From: Oscillospiraceae bacterium
GTDB taxonomy: Bacteria; Bacillota; Clostridia; Oscillospirales; Acutalibacteraceae
Direction of reading: 5' to 3'
DNA length: 62,231 bases
Assembly: GCA_902796905.1 (NCBI GenBank)
Contig: CADBQU010000036.1
Location: 1-62,231, forward strand
Positions within the stretch are counted from its first letter, which is position 1; the number at the start of each line of letters is the position of its first letter. Shown here one piece after another: positions 44,049-52,298 of this stretch. The position numbers and the translations under genes were made by a program. Under the pieces are notes generated by a model. That model was not told the origin of the DNA. It searched no databases and was given only the letters and a program-made list of their open reading frames with translations.

Positions 44049-45227
44049 TTAAAAAATTTCTTTAAATTCGGTAAAGCCCAGGTTGTTAAGCTTTTCTTTT
44101 TGAAACCTGGTGTTTTTATTTTTCTTTGTAACCATAACTCTGGCGCCGTTTTTTCTTAAATTTTCCGCTTCGTTAAAAGCTAAAGCCACATTTTTTTTAT
44201 CTGCCTTTTTATCAATTAAAAAGCAAATGTTTTTATTTTTTAAATTCGGAGTAAATCCGCGGTCTTTTAAAATTGTGTAAATTCTTTCAAAACCTATTGA
44301 AAATCCGCAGGCAGGAGTAGGAGCCGAACCGAATTTGCCTATCATTTCATCATATCTGCCGCCGCCGGCAACCGAAAGTCCCAATTCTTCCATGGTTATT
44401 TCAAAAATGCATCCGGTATAATAGCCCATACCTCTTACCAATGTGGGGTCGTATACTATGTTAAAGCCCGTAGCTCCGCTGGCTTTAATGTTTTCGATAA
44501 TGTTTTCAATGTCCTTGCCGGGCTTGCTGTTTAAAACGGCATTAATGTAGTTTTGCGCTTCTGCAGCGGTTAAGCCTAAAGTTTCAAGTTCTTTTATTAC
44601 GCCGTTGGTGCCTATTTTATCAAATTTATCTAAAATAATAAAACTGTCCGAGATTTTATCTTCCGGTATGTTGCAGCTTTCGGCCGTTTGTTTTAAAAGT
44701 TTGCGGTCGTTAATTCTAATGGAAAAATCATTAAATCCCAAAGCTTTTAAAAGTGTGGCGGACGCCAAAAGCAAGTCGGTTTCGGCAAGGGAGGTGTCAT
44801 CTCCCAAAATATCTATATCACATTGCATAAATTGGCGAAATCTTCCTTTTTGGGGGCGGTCGGCGCGCCAAACGTTGCCTATTTGCAAAGCTTTAAACGG
44901 AGAGGGCAAATTTTCGGCATTGTTTGCAAAATAACGCGCTAAGGGAAGCGTTAAATCGTATCTTAAACCGCTGTCTGCGGCTTGAGAAATGTCGGTAATG
45001 TTATTAAGCTTTTCTCCGCGTTTTAAAATTTTAAAAATAAGCTTTTCGTTTTCGCCGCCCTGCTTACCCAACAGGTTTTCTATATGTTCAATACAAGGCG
45101 TTTCTATTAAAGAATAACCGAATCCGGAATATACTTCTTTGATTTTGTTTAAAATATATTCCCTTAAAGCTTGTTCTTCAGGTAAAAAATCGTTTGTACC
45201 TTTAATGGTGGTTTTAATAAGTTTCAT
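44049..45227 (-). CDS. hisS: Histidyl-tRNA synthetase
   Basis: 392 residues, a little shorter than typical HisRS (about 420). Class II motifs: GTNDFLPEEQALREYILNKI at the start, motif 2 RPQKGRFRQFMQCDIDILGD, RGMGYYTGCIFEI, and motif 3 GGGRYDEMIG with GFSIGFERI. A short alpha/beta C-terminal domain (about 305-392) fits the anticodon domain. The His-binding loop reads RGMGYYTG where many HisRS have RGLDYYT, so a HisZ-like regulatory paralog is an alternative. No hisG or other his gene is nearby, favouring HisS. GGGAGA precedes the start. Confidence 0.75.
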   Translation of the reverse strand: MKLIKTTIKGTNDFLPEEQALREYILNKIKEVYSGFGYSLIETPCIEHIENLLGKQGGENEKLIFKILKRGEKLNNITDISQAADSGLRYDLTLPLARYFANNAENLPSPFKALQIGNVWRADRPQKGRFRQFMQCDIDILGDDTSLAETDLLLASATLLKALGFNDFSIRINDRKLLKQTAESCNIPEDKISDSFIILDKFDKIGTNGVIKELETLGLTAAEAQNYINAVLNSKPGKDIENIIENIKASGATGFNIVYDPTLVRGMGYYTGCIFEITMEELGLSVAGGGRYDEMIGKFGSAPTPACGFSIGFERIYTILKDRGFTPNLKNKNICFLIDKKADKKNVALAFNEAENLRKNGARVMVTKKNKNTRFQKEKLNNLGFTEFKEIF

Positions 45228-45440
45228 AAAAATCTCCCAAAAAATTGTAGTATAACCGCTACCGTTAGATAATATAATTATTCATTATTATATAACAAAA
45301 GGCAGCAAAAAGCAATAAATAAGTACGTTTTGGCTTAAAAAGCATAAATATTAAAATTGGATTTTATATTTTTTCTTAATAATTAGGCAATATTTACAAA
45401 AAAGTATACATTTTTTTTACGTTTGGGCGTTTTAAAACTG

Positions 45441-45469
45441 TTGACAATGAACAAAAATAAAAGTATAAT
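45441..45469 (+). promoter_or_regulatory. Perfect consensus SigA promoter
   Basis: TTGACA (45441-45446), 17 bases, TATAAT (45464-45469). It should strongly transcribe the surface-protein gene at 45506. Confidence 0.88.
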
Positions 45470-45505
45470 ATGTATGTGTAAAACTTTATTTAAGGAGATT
45501 TTAGC

Positions 45506-46966
45506 ATGAAAAAATATATGGCAATATTTTTATCGTTAATTATTGCGGTAACTTGTTTTGCGGGTCTTTCCGTAAGTGCTGCAAGCGATAGCGTTATAGG
45601 TGCGGACGATACCGCCGCAAAAGCAGGCGAGGACGTAACCGTTAGCGTAAAATTCAACAATGAAGACGGTAATGCAACAAAAGCCTTAAACACAATTTAT
45701 TTTAAAGTTTCTTTTGATAAATCATTTTTAACCTTAAAAAGTGTTAATAAAAAGATAAGCCTTCCTTCGGGATATAAAAATGTGTTTGTAGATACGGGCG
45801 TAACCGTAGCAAACCAAAAAGGTTTTTATGTTATAGGCTGGAACCCCGAAACTTCTGCTACTGCCGGTACATATGCACCGGATTTAACATTAAAAGCTAA
45901 AGATGTTTTGGCAGACTTTGTATTTACTATTAAACAAGACGCTGCTGCAGGCACTTCTTCCGATGTTACAGTTACGGAATTGGTAGCATATAATAAAGAC
46001 CATACAAATGCAGACGGTCTTACTGTTAAAAATTCAAAAGTAGGCGTTGCCTGCACAACTCATGATTTTAGCGGTGGATGGGCTGTTACAACAATTCCCG
46101 GATGTACAACAAAAGGCGAAGAACAAAGAAGCTGCAGTGTTTGCGGATTTACTGAAACAAAAGATATCCCCGCAAGTGGTCATAGCTGGGGTAGTTGGTC
46201 TATTGTAACGGCTGCCACTTGCGAAGCAAAAGGTCAAGAACAACGCGTTTGCGAAAATGACGCTACTCATATAGAAAAAAGAGATATTGCGGCTACCGGT
46301 CATAAATGGGGAGAATGGAAAGTAACAACTGTTCCTACAGCCGAAGCCGAAGGCGAAAGATCAAGAGTTTGCGAAAATAACCAAGAACACAAAGAATCCG
46401 TTATTTTGGCAAAACTTAATACAGAGTTTAAAAACGAGGACGAATCGTTAACAGTTATTGCAAATGAAGGAACTTATGTTCCGGCAGATATGACTGTTGA
46501 AGCAGAAGATATTACTTCTTCGGTAAACGATACCGAAAGAGCCGGATATAACAAAAAAATCAAGAGCACTCATCCTAATAAAGAAATGGCCGCTTTATAT
46601 AGAATTTCTTTATTAAGCCAAAGTAAAGCAGCAGATTTAAACGGCGGTTCTTACACTGCTACTTTAACCGTTCCCACACTTGACGGTTATACGGATATAG
46701 CTGCATTTGCTTATGACATTGAAGGCAAAAAATTAGAAGATACTATTTGTACAATAAGCGACGGAAAAGTAACCATTAATTCTTCTTCCGCTATTGCAGG
46801 TGTTATGTTTATAGGAACAAATACTAATTCCGGTTCCGAATCGGGCGTTACCGAAGACGGAACAAGCCCTAAAACAGGCGATGAATTTATGATGTCTTTG
46901 GCTCTTGTATTATTAATGATTTCCGCAGCCGGAGTTGTTGTTACAATGAGAAAGAAAAGAGCATAA
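45506..46966 (+). CDS. Cohesin-like surface protein with sorting signal
   Basis: 486 residues. The signal peptide spans 1-26 (ends VSAAS). Residues about 28-185 are a beta-sandwich with cohesin-like character (DVTVSVKFNNEDGNATKALN, YFKVSFDKSFLTLKSVN). Three Cys/Trp/Gly-His repeats follow at about 188-305 (for example CSVCGFTETKDIPASGHSW), common in clostridial surface proteins. A further domain leads to a C-terminal SPKTGDEF motif, hydrophobic helix and RKKRA tail, a sortase-type signal with PKTGD in place of LPxTG. It may bind dockerin partners or cell-wall ligands; the partner is not visible. Confidence 0.75.
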   Translation: MKKYMAIFLSLIIAVTCFAGLSVSAASDSVIGADDTAAKAGEDVTVSVKFNNEDGNATKALNTIYFKVSFDKSFLTLKSVNKKISLPSGYKNVFVDTGVTVANQKGFYVIGWNPETSATAGTYAPDLTLKAKDVLADFVFTIKQDAAAGTSSDVTVTELVAYNKDHTNADGLTVKNSKVGVACTTHDFSGGWAVTTIPGCTTKGEEQRSCSVCGFTETKDIPASGHSWGSWSIVTAATCEAKGQEQRVCENDATHIEKRDIAATGHKWGEWKVTTVPTAEAEGERSRVCENNQEHKESVILAKLNTEFKNEDESLTVIANEGTYVPADMTVEAEDITSSVNDTERAGYNKKIKSTHPNKEMAALYRISLLSQSKAADLNGGSYTATLTVPTLDGYTDIAAFAYDIEGKKLEDTICTISDGKVTINSSSAIAGVMFIGTNTNSGSESGVTEDGTSPKTGDEFMMSLALVLLMISAAGVVVTMRKKRA

Positions 46967-47009
46967 ATTAAAGGCTTAAATTTATAAAATTAAATATTAA
47001 GTATTTATT

Positions 47010-47043
47010 ATCACGGTATGAATTTTCATACCGTGATTTTTTT
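47010..47043 (+). terminator. Terminator of the surface-protein gene
   Basis: ATCACGGTATGAA and TTCATACCGTGAT form a perfect 13-bp stem followed by TTTTTTA. Confidence 0.93.
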
Positions 47044-47060
47044 ATTTTATGGTTAAATGT

Positions 47061-47217
47061 TTAGACAAAGCAATCAGGGTACAACAGTTCCTGATACGGA
47101 ATATTTTCCCGTTTTGTTTGTCGCATTACTTGTAATACGGCACTGAGCGGAGTACAACAAAGCCGATAATTACGCCGTTTGCCGAAAAAACCGTTGTACC
47201 CTGATTGTTTTGTCTAA
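47061..47217. repeat. 157-bp element with 25-bp terminal inverted repeats
   Basis: The left arm from TTAGACAAAGCAATCAGG (47061) to GTACAAC is complementary over 25 bases to the right arm ending TTTTGTCTAA (47217). The single mismatch would be a G.U pair in RNA. Inside are a GCATTAC-tt-GTAATAC hairpin and repeats of GTACAACA. No transposase frame is present. Related right-arm sequences occur at about 207 and 61261. Confidence 0.7.
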
Positions 47218-47338
47218 CCCATAGGGACAAATTTTCCGATAAACGGCATTTTTTCGCCGGATTTATGTTATAAAAGCTTACAATAAGCCATCGGTATTTT
47301 TTGCTATGGGATGCGACCGATAAAAATTGTACGCTTTT
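47218..47338. other. Structured region with crossed stems (pseudoknot-like)
   Basis: CCCATAG (47218-47224) pairs with CTATGGG (47303-47309). Inside that loop, TAAAAGC..ACAAT..ATCGGT (about 47271-47295) is complementary to ACCGAT..ATTGT..GCTTTTA (about 47316-47339), which lies outside it. The two stems cross, the topology of an H-type pseudoknot. No open frame covers it. With the preceding element this fills the 539-base gap before the small gene at 47506. Confidence 0.5.
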
Positions 47339-47505
47339 AAAAGCAAAGCCGTTTGCGGCTAAAAAGCCGATTTTTAAAAATGGTTTTTTGTTGTTAATTA
47401 ATAACTATAATATATAATTACCAAAAATTGAGCAAAAAGGTAATATTTTTAAAAGAATAATAAAAAAGATACATCTAATAATAATAACGAAGGGAGTGAA
47501 TATAA

Positions 47506-47676
47506 ATGAGCAATCAGAGCCAAAACAAGCATCCTAACCAGTATACAAAAAATTCCAAAAGTTCTCAAAACAAAGCAAAAAATTCTTCCAAGAATTCTTC
47601 TAAAAATTCCACAAAGAATTCCTCTAAGAATTCTACAAAGAACTCTAAAAGTTCTTCCGATAAATCTTGCAAATAG
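47506..47676 (+). CDS. Ser/Asn/Lys repeat small protein
   Basis: 56 residues, starting after GAAGGGAGTG. About half of it is KNSSKNS/KNSTKNS reiteration (residues 24-46), ending SSSDKSCK. It is highly basic and hydrophilic, has no signal or membrane segment, and carries one Cys near the end. I do not recognise it. A strong terminator follows, and the spoIIIA operon starts 117 bases later, so a small spore or DNA-binding protein is one guess. The repeat codons vary (TCT, TCC, AGT), which speaks for selection on the protein rather than a fresh microsatellite. Confidence 0.65.
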   Translation: MSNQSQNKHPNQYTKNSKSSQNKAKNSSKNSSKNSTKNSSKNSTKNSKSSSDKSCK

Positions 47677-47689
47677 AAAAAAGAATTTT

Positions 47690-47726
47690 ATCCGTTGTAA
47701 TTACAAAATTACAACGGATTTTTTGT
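47690..47726 (+). terminator. Terminator of the small repeat gene
   Basis: ATCCGTTGTAATT and AATTACAACGGAT make a perfect 13-bp stem with a 4-base loop, followed by TTTTTTG. Confidence 0.93.
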
Positions 47727-47738
47727 TATATAAATTTT

Positions 47739-47768
47739 GTTATATTTTTAAAAAGCGTTACATATAGT
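47739..47768 (+). promoter_or_regulatory. SigE-like promoter of spoIIIA
   Basis: GTTATATT (47739-47746), a 14-base spacer and CATATAGT (47761-47768) fit the mother-cell SigE pattern (roughly GTCATATT and CATACANT). It sits 25 bases before spoIIIAA, which is SigE-driven in Bacillus. Confidence 0.65.
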
Positions 47769-47792
47769 TTAGTGAGAAAGGAAAGGATGTAA

Positions 47793-48626
47793 ATGCTTTA
47801 CGAAAACAGGTTTAATTCGGCTTTATACGGTTTAAACGAAAAGCTTAAAAATAAGTTTTTAAATTTGGACGAGCAATTAAAGGAAGAGGCGGAAGAAATA
47901 AGAATAAGGGCTGACAAGCCCTGTTTTATAACCTATAACGGAAAAAATTATAAATGCGATTTTTCGGTAACGGAAAAAGAGATGCAGGATATATTTTCGG
48001 CGTTGTGCAATCATTCGGTTTATTCCCATTCCGATGAAATAAAAATGGGATACATAAACACACATTTTGGACACAGAGTAGGCATTTGCGGAACTGCGGT
48101 AACCGAAAACGGAGAAATAAAAGGTTTTACAAAAATAACATCGGTAAATATAAGAATAGCCAAAGAAGTAGTAGGCGCCGCCGAAGATTTTTTTAAAAAT
48201 TACAAAGGAGAAGGGGCACTAATATTCGGTCCGCCGGCAAGCGGAAAAACAACGGTTTTAAGAGATATTGCAAGAAGCATTGAAAAGCGCGTTGTAATAG
48301 TGGATACAAGGGGCGAAATAGCTTTTGGAAATATAGGCGACAACACTGACGTATACTTTGGGGTATCTAAAGCCAAAGGTATAAGGATGGCGGTAAAAAC
48401 ACTGTTTCCGGAGATTATTATTTTTGATGAAATAGGAACAAAAGAAGAAATAAAAGCAGTTGCCGACGGCATTAACTGCGGCGTGTCTGTTATTACAACT
48501 GCACATGCCGGTAATTTAGAGCAGTTATATAAAAGAGAAGTTTTTAGGCCGTTATTTAAAAGCGGAGCGATAAAACAAATATTTATGTGTAAAGATAAAA
48601 AGGTCTTTAAGGTTAAAGATTTATAA
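47793..48626 (+). CDS. spoIIIAA: Stage III sporulation protein AA
   Basis: 277 residues. Mother-cell ATPase of the SpoIIIA-SpoIIQ channel, related to type II/IV secretion ATPases. Walker A is GPPASGKTT (about 150-158), Walker B-like EIIIFDEIGTKEE. The front half has the GHRVGICGTAV block typical of SpoIIIAA. Shorter than the roughly 300-residue Bacillus protein but complete. First gene of the operon, behind AAAGGA and the SigE-like promoter. Confidence 0.94.
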   Translation: MLYENRFNSALYGLNEKLKNKFLNLDEQLKEEAEEIRIRADKPCFITYNGKNYKCDFSVTEKEMQDIFSALCNHSVYSHSDEIKMGYINTHFGHRVGICGTAVTENGEIKGFTKITSVNIRIAKEVVGAAEDFFKNYKGEGALIFGPPASGKTTVLRDIARSIEKRVVIVDTRGEIAFGNIGDNTDVYFGVSKAKGIRMAVKTLFPEIIIFDEIGTKEEIKAVADGINCGVSVITTAHAGNLEQLYKREVFRPLFKSGAIKQIFMCKDKKVFKVKDL

Positions 48627-48654
48627 AAGAAATAAAAAGGAAACGAAATAAAAG

Positions 48655-49113
48655 ATGAAAATGATAGGAATTTTATTTTTAACAATAGGTCCCTTAATTA
48701 TAGGCGGCAGCTCTTTAAGTAAGCTTTACAGCAGAAAAAGCACACTGTACAGAATATATTCCGGATTTAAAACAACAGTTGCCGAAATAGAATTTTCGAA
48801 AACTGAAATAAAAGAAATATTTTTAAATAACGGTTTAAATTTAAGCGTTTTTAATTTTGATATGCCAATAAGCGTAAATATAAATGAGTGTAAACTTAAG
48901 GGGCTTAATAAAAGCGATATAGAGTTTATTAACGGTTTTTTAAATACGGTTCAGTACGGAGACAGGCAGTATATAGAAAAAAACAGCAAAATTTTTTTAA
49001 AAAAGGCAGAAGAAAGCTACATAAAAGCCAAAGAAGATTTTTTAAAAACCGGCAAAATAAACGGAACACTTTCGGTATGCTTAAGTTTAGTTATTTTTTT
49101 GTTGCTTATATAA
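48655..49113 (+). CDS. spoIIIAB: Stage III sporulation protein AB
   Basis: 152 residues. A hydrophobic N-terminal helix (MIGILFLTIGPLIIGGSSL) and a hydrophobic C-terminal helix (LSVCLSLVIFLLLI) flank a helical middle, as in SpoIIIAB, which resembles GspF-like platform proteins. Sequence is poorly conserved, so the call leans on order between AA and AC. ATG 48661 (MIGIL) is an alternative start. Confidence 0.88.
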   Translation: MKMIGILFLTIGPLIIGGSSLSKLYSRKSTLYRIYSGFKTTVAEIEFSKTEIKEIFLNNGLNLSVFNFDMPISVNINECKLKGLNKSDIEFINGFLNTVQYGDRQYIEKNSKIFLKKAEESYIKAKEDFLKTGKINGTLSVCLSLVIFLLLI

Positions 49114-49244
49114 GTGTTTGAGGGGAAACGTTATTTGCCAAAATAAATTTTGTTCCTATTAATTGCAACGCAAATATAATTATAAAGTATTTGCTTTAAA
49201 AGCAATTTTTTAAGTTATATATTACTAAAAGGAGTAAAAATATT
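49114..49244 (+). other. Spacer inside the spoIIIA operon
   Basis: 131 bases between spoIIIAB and spoIIIAC. It contains CAAAATAAATTTTGTTCC, which resembles the third arm of CL7, so a decayed cloverleaf may have been here. Otherwise AT-rich, ending in AAAGGAG. Confidence 0.35.
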
Positions 49245-49439
49245 ATGGACGTTGATTTTATTTTTAAAATTGCCGCAATAGGCATAATAGTGGCGGTTTT
49301 AAATCAGCTCTTAACACGCTCCGGAAGAGAAGAACAGGCGTTGTTAACAACTCTTGCAGGACTTATAGTAGTACTTTTAATGGTTGTAAATATGATAGGC
49401 GAGCTGTTTACAAGCATTAAAGAAGTGTTTGGGCTTTAA
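49245..49439 (+). CDS. spoIIIAC: Stage III sporulation protein AC
   Basis: 64 residues with two transmembrane helices (IFKIAAIGIIVAVLNQLL and LLTTLAGLIVVLLMVVNMIG) separated by a short charged loop (RSGREEQ), the standard SpoIIIAC layout. It is a membrane component of the mother-cell side of the feeding channel. spoIIIAD starts one base after the stop. Confidence 0.93.
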   Translation: MDVDFIFKIAAIGIIVAVLNQLLTRSGREEQALLTTLAGLIVVLLMVVNMIGELFTSIKEVFGL

Positions 49440-49440
49440 A

Positions 49441-49827
49441 ATGAATATTTTAGCAGGCGTTGCAATTATAATTACAGGCGCAGTATTAATATTAACGGTT
49501 AAAGAAGTAAAACCCGAAATGGCAATTATTTTAACCGCTGCGGTTTCGGGAGTAATTATTTTTTACATAATTAAATATATTACGCCGTATATAAATTATT
49601 TTAAAACCGAATTTAACAATACAGGATTAAACAGCGTTTATATAGTTACGGTTTTAAAGGCTGTGGGAATATGTTACATAACGGATTACGCCAAAGGAGT
49701 ATGCAATGATTTTGCTTTAACGGGACTTGCCGTTAAAGCGGAACTTTTAGGCAGAACGGCGCTTATTATATTATCTGTTCCGTTTATTAAAGAAATTTTA
49801 AATGTGGCTTTAAATATAATAAAATGA
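49441..49827 (+). CDS. spoIIIAD: Stage III sporulation protein AD
   Basis: 128 residues with four hydrophobic stretches and the conserved CYITDYAKGVCNDFALTGLAVKAEL block. Paralog-like partner of SpoIIIAC in the channel. ATG 49441 is used because the upstream in-frame GTG at 49429 lies in spoIIIAC codons. Confidence 0.93.
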   Translation: MNILAGVAIIITGAVLILTVKEVKPEMAIILTAAVSGVIIFYIIKYITPYINYFKTEFNNTGLNSVYIVTVLKAVGICYITDYAKGVCNDFALTGLAVKAELLGRTALIILSVPFIKEILNVALNIIK

Positions 49828-49837
49828 TAAAAAATTA

Positions 49838-49924
49838 GGGCGAAAGGCCCAAAGCCCAAAGGGCTTTTGCAAAAGCAAAGCTTTTGCTCCTAAAAACAAA
49901 ATGTTTTTAGGAGGGCTTTCGCCC
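49838..49924. repeat. Cloverleaf element CL8, inside spoIIIA
   Basis: The outer stem GGGCGAAAGgCCC pairs (one bulged G) with GGGCTTTCGCCC. Arms: AAAGCCC-aaa-GGGCTTT, GCAAAAGC-aaa-GCTTTTGC and TCCTAAAAACA-aaa-TGTTTTTAGGA. Orientation matches CL4. It separates spoIIIAD from spoIIIAE. Confidence 0.85.
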
Positions 49925-49976
49925 GTACAATAATAACAAAACACGAAAAATAAGTAAAAATTCGGACGGAATAAAA

Positions 49977-51137
49977 ATGTTAAAAAACCAAATATTTAAA
50001 AAACCGGAATATAAAAAAACAATAAAAAAACCTTTTTTAATATTAAGCTTAATTTTGTTTTTTTGCCTTGGTTTAGGTTTTTCTGTTTTTGCCCAAAGTA
50101 CAGAAACAGAAAACAATAAAAAAACCACCATAGAAAAAAGTGAAAATAAAATATACGAAGAAATAACCGACGCTTTAGATGAAAACCAAAAGGAAACATT
50201 GGAAGAATACGGTTTGCTGCCGCAAGACGATTTTTTAAATAATTTTAATTTAAAAAATTTAAAAGATATGGTTTTAAGTTTTTTAAAGAGTTCTTACAAA
50301 CAACCGTTAACGGTTGTGCTTTCTTTTTTAAGCGCTTCTTTAATAATGGGGGCTTTTAACGAATTTTTAAAAAAGAATGAATATTTTTATAAGTTTATAA
50401 ATTTATCGGCTGCCGCCACTTTGCTTTTGCCGCTTTTTTCGGTTTTAAAGGGAGCATATACTGCAATTTGCGGGGTTTCAAAATTTATGCTTTCTTTTGT
50501 ACCTACATATTTTGCTACCGTTATTGCAGGCGGTAATATTAACACCGCCGGGTATATATCGCCCATAATGTTAACGGTAATAACGGCAATTTCCGCTTTG
50601 GCTTCTAACGGTTTTTTACCGTCTATGGCGGGATATTTGGGTTTAACCGTTGCCGGAAGCTTTACAAATTTAAATCTTTTAAAAATAGCCGAAAGCATAA
50701 AAAATGCGGCTATATATATAATGGGCGGAGCTTTAACTTTATTTTCTGCGGTTTTAAGCTTAGGCGGAACGGTTGCCGCAGCCGGAGATAATGTGGCTTT
50801 AAGAACAACTAAATTTTTTATTTCGGGAGTACCGATGGTAGGCGGAACTTTAAGCGAAAGTTTGAATACCGTTAAGGCTTCGGCGGAATTGCTTAAAAGC
50901 ACGGTAGGGGTTTTTGGAATTGTAAGCGTTGGAATAATGCTGTTACCGTTGGTAATATCGTTAATTTTATGGAAAATTTCTTTGTTTGCTTCTTCTTTTT
51001 TTGCCGAAACCCTGGGCAGCGAAATTTTGGGTAATTTTTTAAAAACCGTTAGTTTTGTAGTTAGTTTGGTTTTGGGGATTTCGGTTTTTGTAGGTATGAT
51101 TTTTATTATAGGTCTTGCAATTTTATTAAAAGGGTAA
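49977..51137 (+). CDS. spoIIIAE: Stage III sporulation protein AE
   Basis: 386 residues. An N-terminal signal-like helix (about 16-38) and seven or eight further membrane helices; a polar stretch of about 60 residues after the signal region contains EEYGLLPQDDFLNNF. The later block GGTLSESLNTVKASAELLKS is typical. Polytopic channel component that recruits SpoIIIAG in Bacillus. The ribosome site is weak (CGGACGGA), and the gene lies 150 bases after AD because of CL8. Confidence 0.92.
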   Translation: MLKNQIFKKPEYKKTIKKPFLILSLILFFCLGLGFSVFAQSTETENNKKTTIEKSENKIYEEITDALDENQKETLEEYGLLPQDDFLNNFNLKNLKDMVLSFLKSSYKQPLTVVLSFLSASLIMGAFNEFLKKNEYFYKFINLSAAATLLLPLFSVLKGAYTAICGVSKFMLSFVPTYFATVIAGGNINTAGYISPIMLTVITAISALASNGFLPSMAGYLGLTVAGSFTNLNLLKIAESIKNAAIYIMGGALTLFSAVLSLGGTVAAAGDNVALRTTKFFISGVPMVGGTLSESLNTVKASAELLKSTVGVFGIVSVGIMLLPLVISLILWKISLFASSFFAETLGSEILGNFLKTVSFVVSLVLGISVFVGMIFIIGLAILLKG

Positions 51138-51335
51138 ACATAATTTTATAAATTTTAATATTTAATAAAACCTTTAAAAAAGTATTTAAAAAAGTATTTA
51201 AAAAACATTAAAAAACATTTAAAAATCGGTGCAAAAATGCCAAAGACGGTTTTTACACTAAAATTTTGGGATATAAAAACAAAACAAATTTGTTGTTTGG
51301 CGTCGTAAGCCGAAAAATAAAAGGAAAGTAAAAAA
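51138..51335 (+). other. Spacer with possible decayed cloverleaf
   Basis: 198 bases between spoIIIAE and spoIIIAF. It holds reiterated AAAAAAGTATTT units near 51178 and scattered cloverleaf words (GCCAAAGAC, AAACAAAACAAATTTGTTGTTTGG, GTCGTAAGCCG) that no longer form a closed structure. Confidence 0.35.
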
Positions 51336-51773
51336 ATGAAAATTATAACAACGGTTTTTATAGCGGCTGTAACGTTCGGAGCCGTAAATATTTTGGTGCC
51401 AAAAGAGAAAAAAACGCTTAAATATTTAATCTCGGTGGTATTTTTAGCATTGGGAATATCTTTAACAGCCGGAATTTCTTTTAATTTAAACGATTATAAC
51501 AAAACTATAAGCGAATACAAAACAAAAGCCGAAGCAATAACAAACGAAAGGCTTACGGAATTAAAAAAAAATCAAACCAAAGAGCTTATAGAAGATATTT
51601 TTAAAAAAAATAATGTAAAATACTCCGAAATTTTAGTTTTTGCTAATAATTTAAATAATAACAGCATAAAAATTAGTAAGGTGGTAATAAGAACCGACGA
51701 GGAACCTTTAAAAATACTGGGTTTGATAAAAGAAATAGACTGTGAAAAGGAGATACTTGGAAATGGCGGCTAA
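51336..51773 (+). CDS. spoIIIAF: Stage III sporulation protein AF
   Basis: 145 residues. Two N-terminal helices (TTVFIAAVTFGAVNILVP and LISVVFLALGISLTAGI) are followed by a soluble domain with the ring-building-like fold expected of SpoIIIAF. It overlaps spoIIIAG by 11 bases. Confidence 0.9.
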   Translation: MKIITTVFIAAVTFGAVNILVPKEKKTLKYLISVVFLALGISLTAGISFNLNDYNKTISEYKTKAEAITNERLTELKKNQTKELIEDIFKKNNVKYSEILVFANNLNNNSIKISKVVIRTDEEPLKILGLIKEIDCEKEILGNGG

Positions 51774-52263
51774 AATTAAATCCGCTTTTTTTGAGCTTTT
51801 TAAAAGCGATAGAAAAATTAAAATAATAACCGTATTACTTGTTGCAGCCGGAATTTTAATTTTGCTGTCTTGTTATTTTCCGCAAAATAAAAAAACAAAC
51901 GAAAAAATTAAAACCTTTAGCACGGAGGAATACGAAAAAGGAGTAGAGAAAAAAATAGAAGATATGGTTTTTTCTTTAACGGGAGCAAAAGCAAGCGTTT
52001 CGGTAACTTTATCTTCTTCAAAAGAAAATATCTATTTGGATGAAACAAAAAAAGAAAACGGAAAAAGCGAAGAAAATTATATAGTGGTTAAAGATTCTTC
52101 CGGAGCCGAAACCGCACTTTTGGTTACCGAAAAAATGCCCGAAATAAGAGGTGTGGTGGTTATAACCAACGGAATTTCGGCAGAGGGGTGCTTAAAAATA
52201 AAGCAGTCCGTTTTGGCGCTTTTAAATATAAGCGAAGAAAAAGTTTGTGTATTATCTTCTTAA
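51763..52263 (+). CDS. spoIIIAG: Stage III sporulation protein AG
   Basis: 166 residues. One helix (about 24-43, IITVLLVAAGILILLSCYFP), then the extracellular ring-forming domain with VSVTLSSSKENIYLDE and EIRGVVVITNGISAEGCLKI. SpoIIIAG forms a large ring in the channel. AAGGAG at about 51749 and the family start favour ATG 51763 over the upstream frame start at 51742. Confidence 0.92.
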   Translation: MAAKIKSAFFELFKSDRKIKIITVLLVAAGILILLSCYFPQNKKTNEKIKTFSTEEYEKGVEKKIEDMVFSLTGAKASVSVTLSSSKENIYLDETKKENGKSEENYIVVKDSSGAETALLVTEKMPEIRGVVVITNGISAEGCLKIKQSVLALLNISEEKVCVLSS

Positions 52264-52298
52264 AAATATTAATAAAAATATAAATTTTGCAGTTTGCG

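Noticed and set aside
47061..47217. Insertion sequence
   Set aside because: Terminal inverted repeats are present but there is no transposase frame, so at most a non-autonomous element.
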